Notes under the pieces: generated by a model
What the model saw: only the letters and a program-made list of their open reading frames with translations
Told to the model about the DNA's origin: nothing
The model's database searches: none
Translations under genes and position numbers: made by a program
Assembly (NCBI GenBank): GCA_005765155.1
Contig: VCCP01000007.1
Location: forward strand, 1,195,501-1,259,500
Reading direction: 5' to 3'
Source: Zelopaecilomyces penicillatus
Lineage: Eukaryota; Ascomycota; Sordariomycetes; Hypocreales; Pseudodiploosporaceae
DNA: 64,000 nucleotides
Shown: positions 60,889 to 64,000 of the stretch, in pieces
Numbering within the stretch: position 1 is the stretch's first letter
Layout: the number at the start of each line of letters is the position of its first letter

Positions 60889-61964
60889 CTATTCCATCTC
60901 AGTATCATTAAACAGCGCCTGCCGCCTGGTTGGGGTAAGACTCCTGCTGTGTCCATGCATCGCAGGCTTGTAAGCCTCGGACCATGGCGGGTTTTGGTCT
61001 TCTAGAGGCACAGAGTGGCTCTTTACAGCCTGCTCCCCCTCGCCGTACATTAAGTACTGAACTCCCAAGAAAGCATCACAGCAAGCCTGGAAGATGCCGC
61101 AGACCTTAAATGCCCAAGGGATCTCACTAGTCGCTGTGAAAAACCAGAAAATCTTCATAGCGTCACCACCGAGCCAGCTAATCAGAACCGATAATCGAAA
61201 TCCCCGGCAAGACTTCGTCTGCATGTTGGCAATAATCTGAGGAATGGGCAGCGTAGCCTCAACGGAGAGACCAATAATTCCAATCATATCGGAGTATGCC
61301 GAGTACAGTGACGGCATTGTCGACATGATCAGCTCGCAAATTAACAGACCGCCGAACAGGTAGAGAGTAAACTGCCAGTATCTAATTTCAACAAATCCCG
61401 AGTAAGCTGACTGTTCACGTTCTCTTCTTCTGGCCACTTGTTCCATGACAGAGAGGCAATGATGGGGACATGACTCACGGTTTGGCTGCCCGCCACTGCC
61501 AAAAATTATAAGGTCTTTGCATGGAGAAGAGGCCATCCGACTGCCCAGCAAACGGAAGGCCGGTCTCGCCCCCCTTGGACGATGGTGGCGGCCGGTGGTC
61601 GAGCGCAATCTTGAGCAGGGCCAGCTGCATGCCCACCATTATGACAGACTGTACCAACAAGCTGGTGTCAAACCTCGCGCCGGGCCAGTAGAATATCCTT
61701 CAGGGGTGTGCGAGTCAGCATAGGAAGAAAGGAAGTCGGTAAAGAGGGTTTGGGTATGCCTCTGCATACGAGAATTCGTAGGCAAGCAGCAACAACGCAC
61801 CTAAAGAAAGAAGCGACAAGCATAATCAAGGGAATGTCAAGGGAAAAGCCACCGCTGGACTTGTTGCGGTGCATAGCCATGGCCTGGTCGCCATAGGAGA
61901 TGATGGGCGACAGGATGATGAAGACGGGCGCAACGAAGCCCGCGCAGTTCGCGAGCCAACCCAT
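60889..61964 (-). CDS. PQ-loop repeat membrane protein (Any1/SLC66A2-like)
   Basis: Three exons (61801-61964, 61479-61697, 60889-61381) join in phase 2 at both introns and give 291 residues. About seven membrane segments are visible. The first PQ-loop repeat is around IISYGDQAMAMHRNKSSGG. The second is LSVEATLPIPQIIANMQ with CRGFRLSVLISWLGGDAMKIFWF. The layout of two PQ-loop repeats separated by a longer loop matches the Any1/SLC66A2 branch, linked in yeast to phospholipid flippase balance in the endomembrane system. The C-terminal tail is polar and cytosolic. The first exon starts directly with the first membrane helix (MGWLANCAGFVAPVFIIL). Confidence 0.88.
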
Positions 61965-63388
61965 GATGACGGTGACGCTGACGGTTCGAGGGGAGGAAGG
62001 GAATGTAGTATAGCGAAAGTCGTTTGAATCGTCGTTGTCGTCGTCTTCGTCGTTCTGCGTCGTTATCTCCAGTCCATCCGCGAGGAAGTTGGCCAGAATC
62101 AGGAGCGAAGCAAGGCAAAGGGTTAATCGGTAAATTTGCTGATTGCTGTCTGACTGATTGCAAGACGCGACAGGGTGGCCCTAGCCAGGGGTTGCTGCAA
62201 AGTCGTCTTATCGTCATTGATAGTGCAATACCAGCAGTTTGGGTGCCTCTAGCGGTGGTCCGAAGTACTCATGTAACGCGCAGGGAGCTATCCGTAAGCT
62301 CACCCAATTTCACCCCACATTTTTCTCCTATCGTTGTTCATGGCTTCCCCTGTTTGAGTAATCCCTCCACCATTCCAAGCAAATACAGATACCTACTCCT
62401 TAAACTCCCCATGATCACGTTAATGCTAGGAAAACATTCCCCATGTCATCCTTTTCGCCCCGAACCCCTCTCGGATGGAACCATCATGTCGCCTAGTTCT
62501 CCCTCTTTCCGCTTCGTTCTAAACCGTTCCGGATGAACAAATCTGATGTTGCATGTACAACAGCACGCGACAATGTCTCAGTTCAACCATCCCCTACCCC
62601 GAAATCGGTTGGAGGATCTACGAACCTTTCAATCTCGGTACCGATTTATATTTGCCAGAGAGTCTCCATTGCATTTCCGTAGCAGATTAGGTCGCCCATT
62701 TTGACAGCCTGATATGCCTTCTCACAGCTAAGTAGCTTTAGCAATTGGCATCTAGGCATATCGGCCCTTGTCTCCCCTAGCATTGGGATGTACAATCCAA
62801 TTTTTTGATGCAGATGAAGACATACAGTTTCGCCGCAGTATACTAGAATTCGCCTCGTCATAAAACAAATTGACTTCCTCTTAGTTAACGCTTTGTTGCC
62901 CTCTTTATGTTTATCGATGAACCAGCAGCTTTGCTAAGCCCTTTATCTACCAGAATCTTCTGGTTTTCTCACCTGCACACTTTATTGAGTAATAGTTAAC
63001 ACTGACATCAGGCTCGCATTGTCCAATCAAGGCTGGCTCCATACATATGACCGACTAGTAGAGCCGTTTGCTAGACCCTTTAATCTCAGTCGGTTGGTAC
63101 CAACAAAAGGGACGAGGTTACTTTGGGTCCTAAGGAGCGGCGCGTTTCACGCACATGCTGCTGCAAATGTACTAGATAGAGTCCTACCCATAATAAATGT
63201 GCTATTTTCACCGATATACCGAGAGCCATCATTCCCAGGATTTTGACCGATTTGTGACATGGTTTGAACTGGCAATCACTCAAGAAAATCTGCAAGAATT
63301 ACTTGACAGCTTATGAAAGACAAGAAACAGGGACATCGGGGCTTTTGTGTTGGAGGAAATGATTATGCATTAACCACGACCTATTCAT
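61965..63388. other. Intergenic region between MTHFR and the PQ-loop gene
   Basis: 1.4 kb that includes the PQ-loop promoter. A CGT/CTT-rich stretch at 62,022-62,060 may belong to that gene's leader. The part nearest the MTHFR stop is AT-richer. No gene is visible. Confidence 0.45.
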
Positions 63389-64000
63389 CTAGCCCGTCAA
63401 CAGTTCCCATAGGGCCTCGTTATTCACAAAGTCATGATGGATGATATTAACCAGCCAGTAGTCCGCCTTGATATCACTCAAAAGCTTCTGGCTCTCCGAA
63501 TCCCGGCCATAGACCTGGCCCCACTCCTCCCAAATCCCAAAGGCCTCCTCGCTCCAGGCGCGGAAGCTCACCTCCTCAATAATGGTTGGCGTTACAATCT
63601 CCTTGCCCGGGAACACTCCCCACGTTACTGCATTAGTGCTCGCTGTGACTGTGGTGCTGTTTGCGCCGCCGCTCATATCAGACGAGGCGAAATCCCCTCG
63701 TGCGTTTCCAGCGTAGAAGCAAATGGACTCGTGAACCTCCGATGAGAGAAGCTTTTCGCTGAGCACTTTCCAGTCAGCAGAGGGGATAAAAAACTCAACA
63801 AATGACTTCTGGAAAACGAAACCGGACGTCGGGCCCCATCCAAATGTTGAATCCATCGATGATATTCCGTTGATAGCCGGCTGGGAGGCGACAGTCCACC
63901 ATCCCTTGTTGTTCATGGCAATCAGTCGCGGCTTGATGATGGAGGATTCGGCGGACAGCTCCTCCTCGCTCCACGGTATAGCGGGAAGCTCCCCCTGAAT
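63389..64000 (-). CDS. Methylenetetrahydrofolate reductase, C-terminal part (partial)
   Basis: The frame enters from the right edge and stops at 63389, showing about the last 203 residues. GWWTVASQPAINGISSMDS, then FGWGPTSGFVFQKSFVEFF and the terminal IIHHDFVNNEALWELL belong to the C-terminal regulatory half of eukaryotic MTHFR. That half senses S-adenosylmethionine, while the FAD-binding catalytic barrel lies upstream, outside the window. The enzyme reduces methylene-THF to methyl-THF for methionine synthesis. The visible part cannot tell a MET12-type from a MET13-type paralogue. An interior segment (SSDMSGGANSTTVTASTNAV) is unusually Ser/Thr-rich and may be a loop insertion. Confidence 0.93.
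   Translation of the reverse strand: MQGELPAIPWSEEELSAESSIIKPRLIAMNNKGWWTVASQPAINGISSMDSTFGWGPTSGFVFQKSFVEFFIPSADWKVLSEKLLSSEVHESICFYAGNARGDFASSDMSGGANSTTVTASTNAVTWGVFPGKEIVTPTIIEEVSFRAWSEEAFGIWEEWGQVYGRDSESQKLLSDIKADYWLVNIIHHDFVNNEALWELLTG

Noticed and set aside
1..64000. CRISPR arrays, rRNA, tRNA, bacterial-type operons
   Set aside because: No spaced direct repeats, no box A/box B pairs or cloverleaf noticed by eye, and the genes are intron-bearing eukaryotic genes; a tRNA scan would be the decisive check.

Overview
The window is nuclear DNA of a filamentous ascomycete, probably Sordariomycetes and plausibly Hypocreales. The genes carry short GT-AG introns (about 50-100 nt, with CTRAY-type branch sites) on both strands and have no operons. 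The proteome is fungal: a GT15 mannosyltransferase, a Zn2Cys6 regulator, a fungal LCCL membrane protein and a questin-oxidase-like enzyme. One AT-rich block has the decay expected from repeat-induced point mutation (RIP). The genus cannot be named from the sequence alone.

Layout. 1-2.2 kb: the 3' end of an unknown gene, then a questin-oxidase-like gene whose last junction is one base out of frame. 3.1-11.35 kb: an AT-rich island. It holds the RIP-ruined remains of an element with an integrase-like DDE core (about 8.04-8.9 kb, + strand). Into this island a 2,753-bp Mutator-like (MULE, Hop-like) element has inserted at 3458-6210, with 54-bp terminal inverted repeats and an 8-bp target duplication. 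Its transposase is one uninterrupted frame carrying about a dozen nonsense codons and no frameshift that I can see.

12.2-38.7 kb is an ordinary gene-dense housekeeping segment: a SET/NAP histone chaperone, a secreted protein of unknown function, CutC, a secreted alkaline phosphatase, queuine tRNA-ribosyltransferase subunit 2, an LCCL membrane protein, an alpha/beta hydrolase lacking its serine nucleophile, gamma-tubulin complex protein 5, a KRE2/MNT1 mannosyltransferase, a MORG1-like WD40 protein and a large Zn2Cys6 transcription factor. Most exon joins were derived by hand and are frame-consistent.

38.7-57.5 kb is an 18.9-kb stretch of normal base composition in which I can support no gene. 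It lies upstream of the Zn2Cys6 regulator and is rich in microsatellites, homopolymers and a recurring TACTCCGTA motif. 57.5-64 kb returns to genes: a small nuclear-type protein with a fungal N-terminal DNA-binding-like motif and an unusually long intron, a PQ-loop membrane protein, and the C-terminal part of methylenetetrahydrofolate reductase, which runs off the right end.

The genes do not form a pathway or biosynthetic cluster. The two things of most interest are the nested, differently aged transposon remains and the large unexplained intergenic region beside the regulator.
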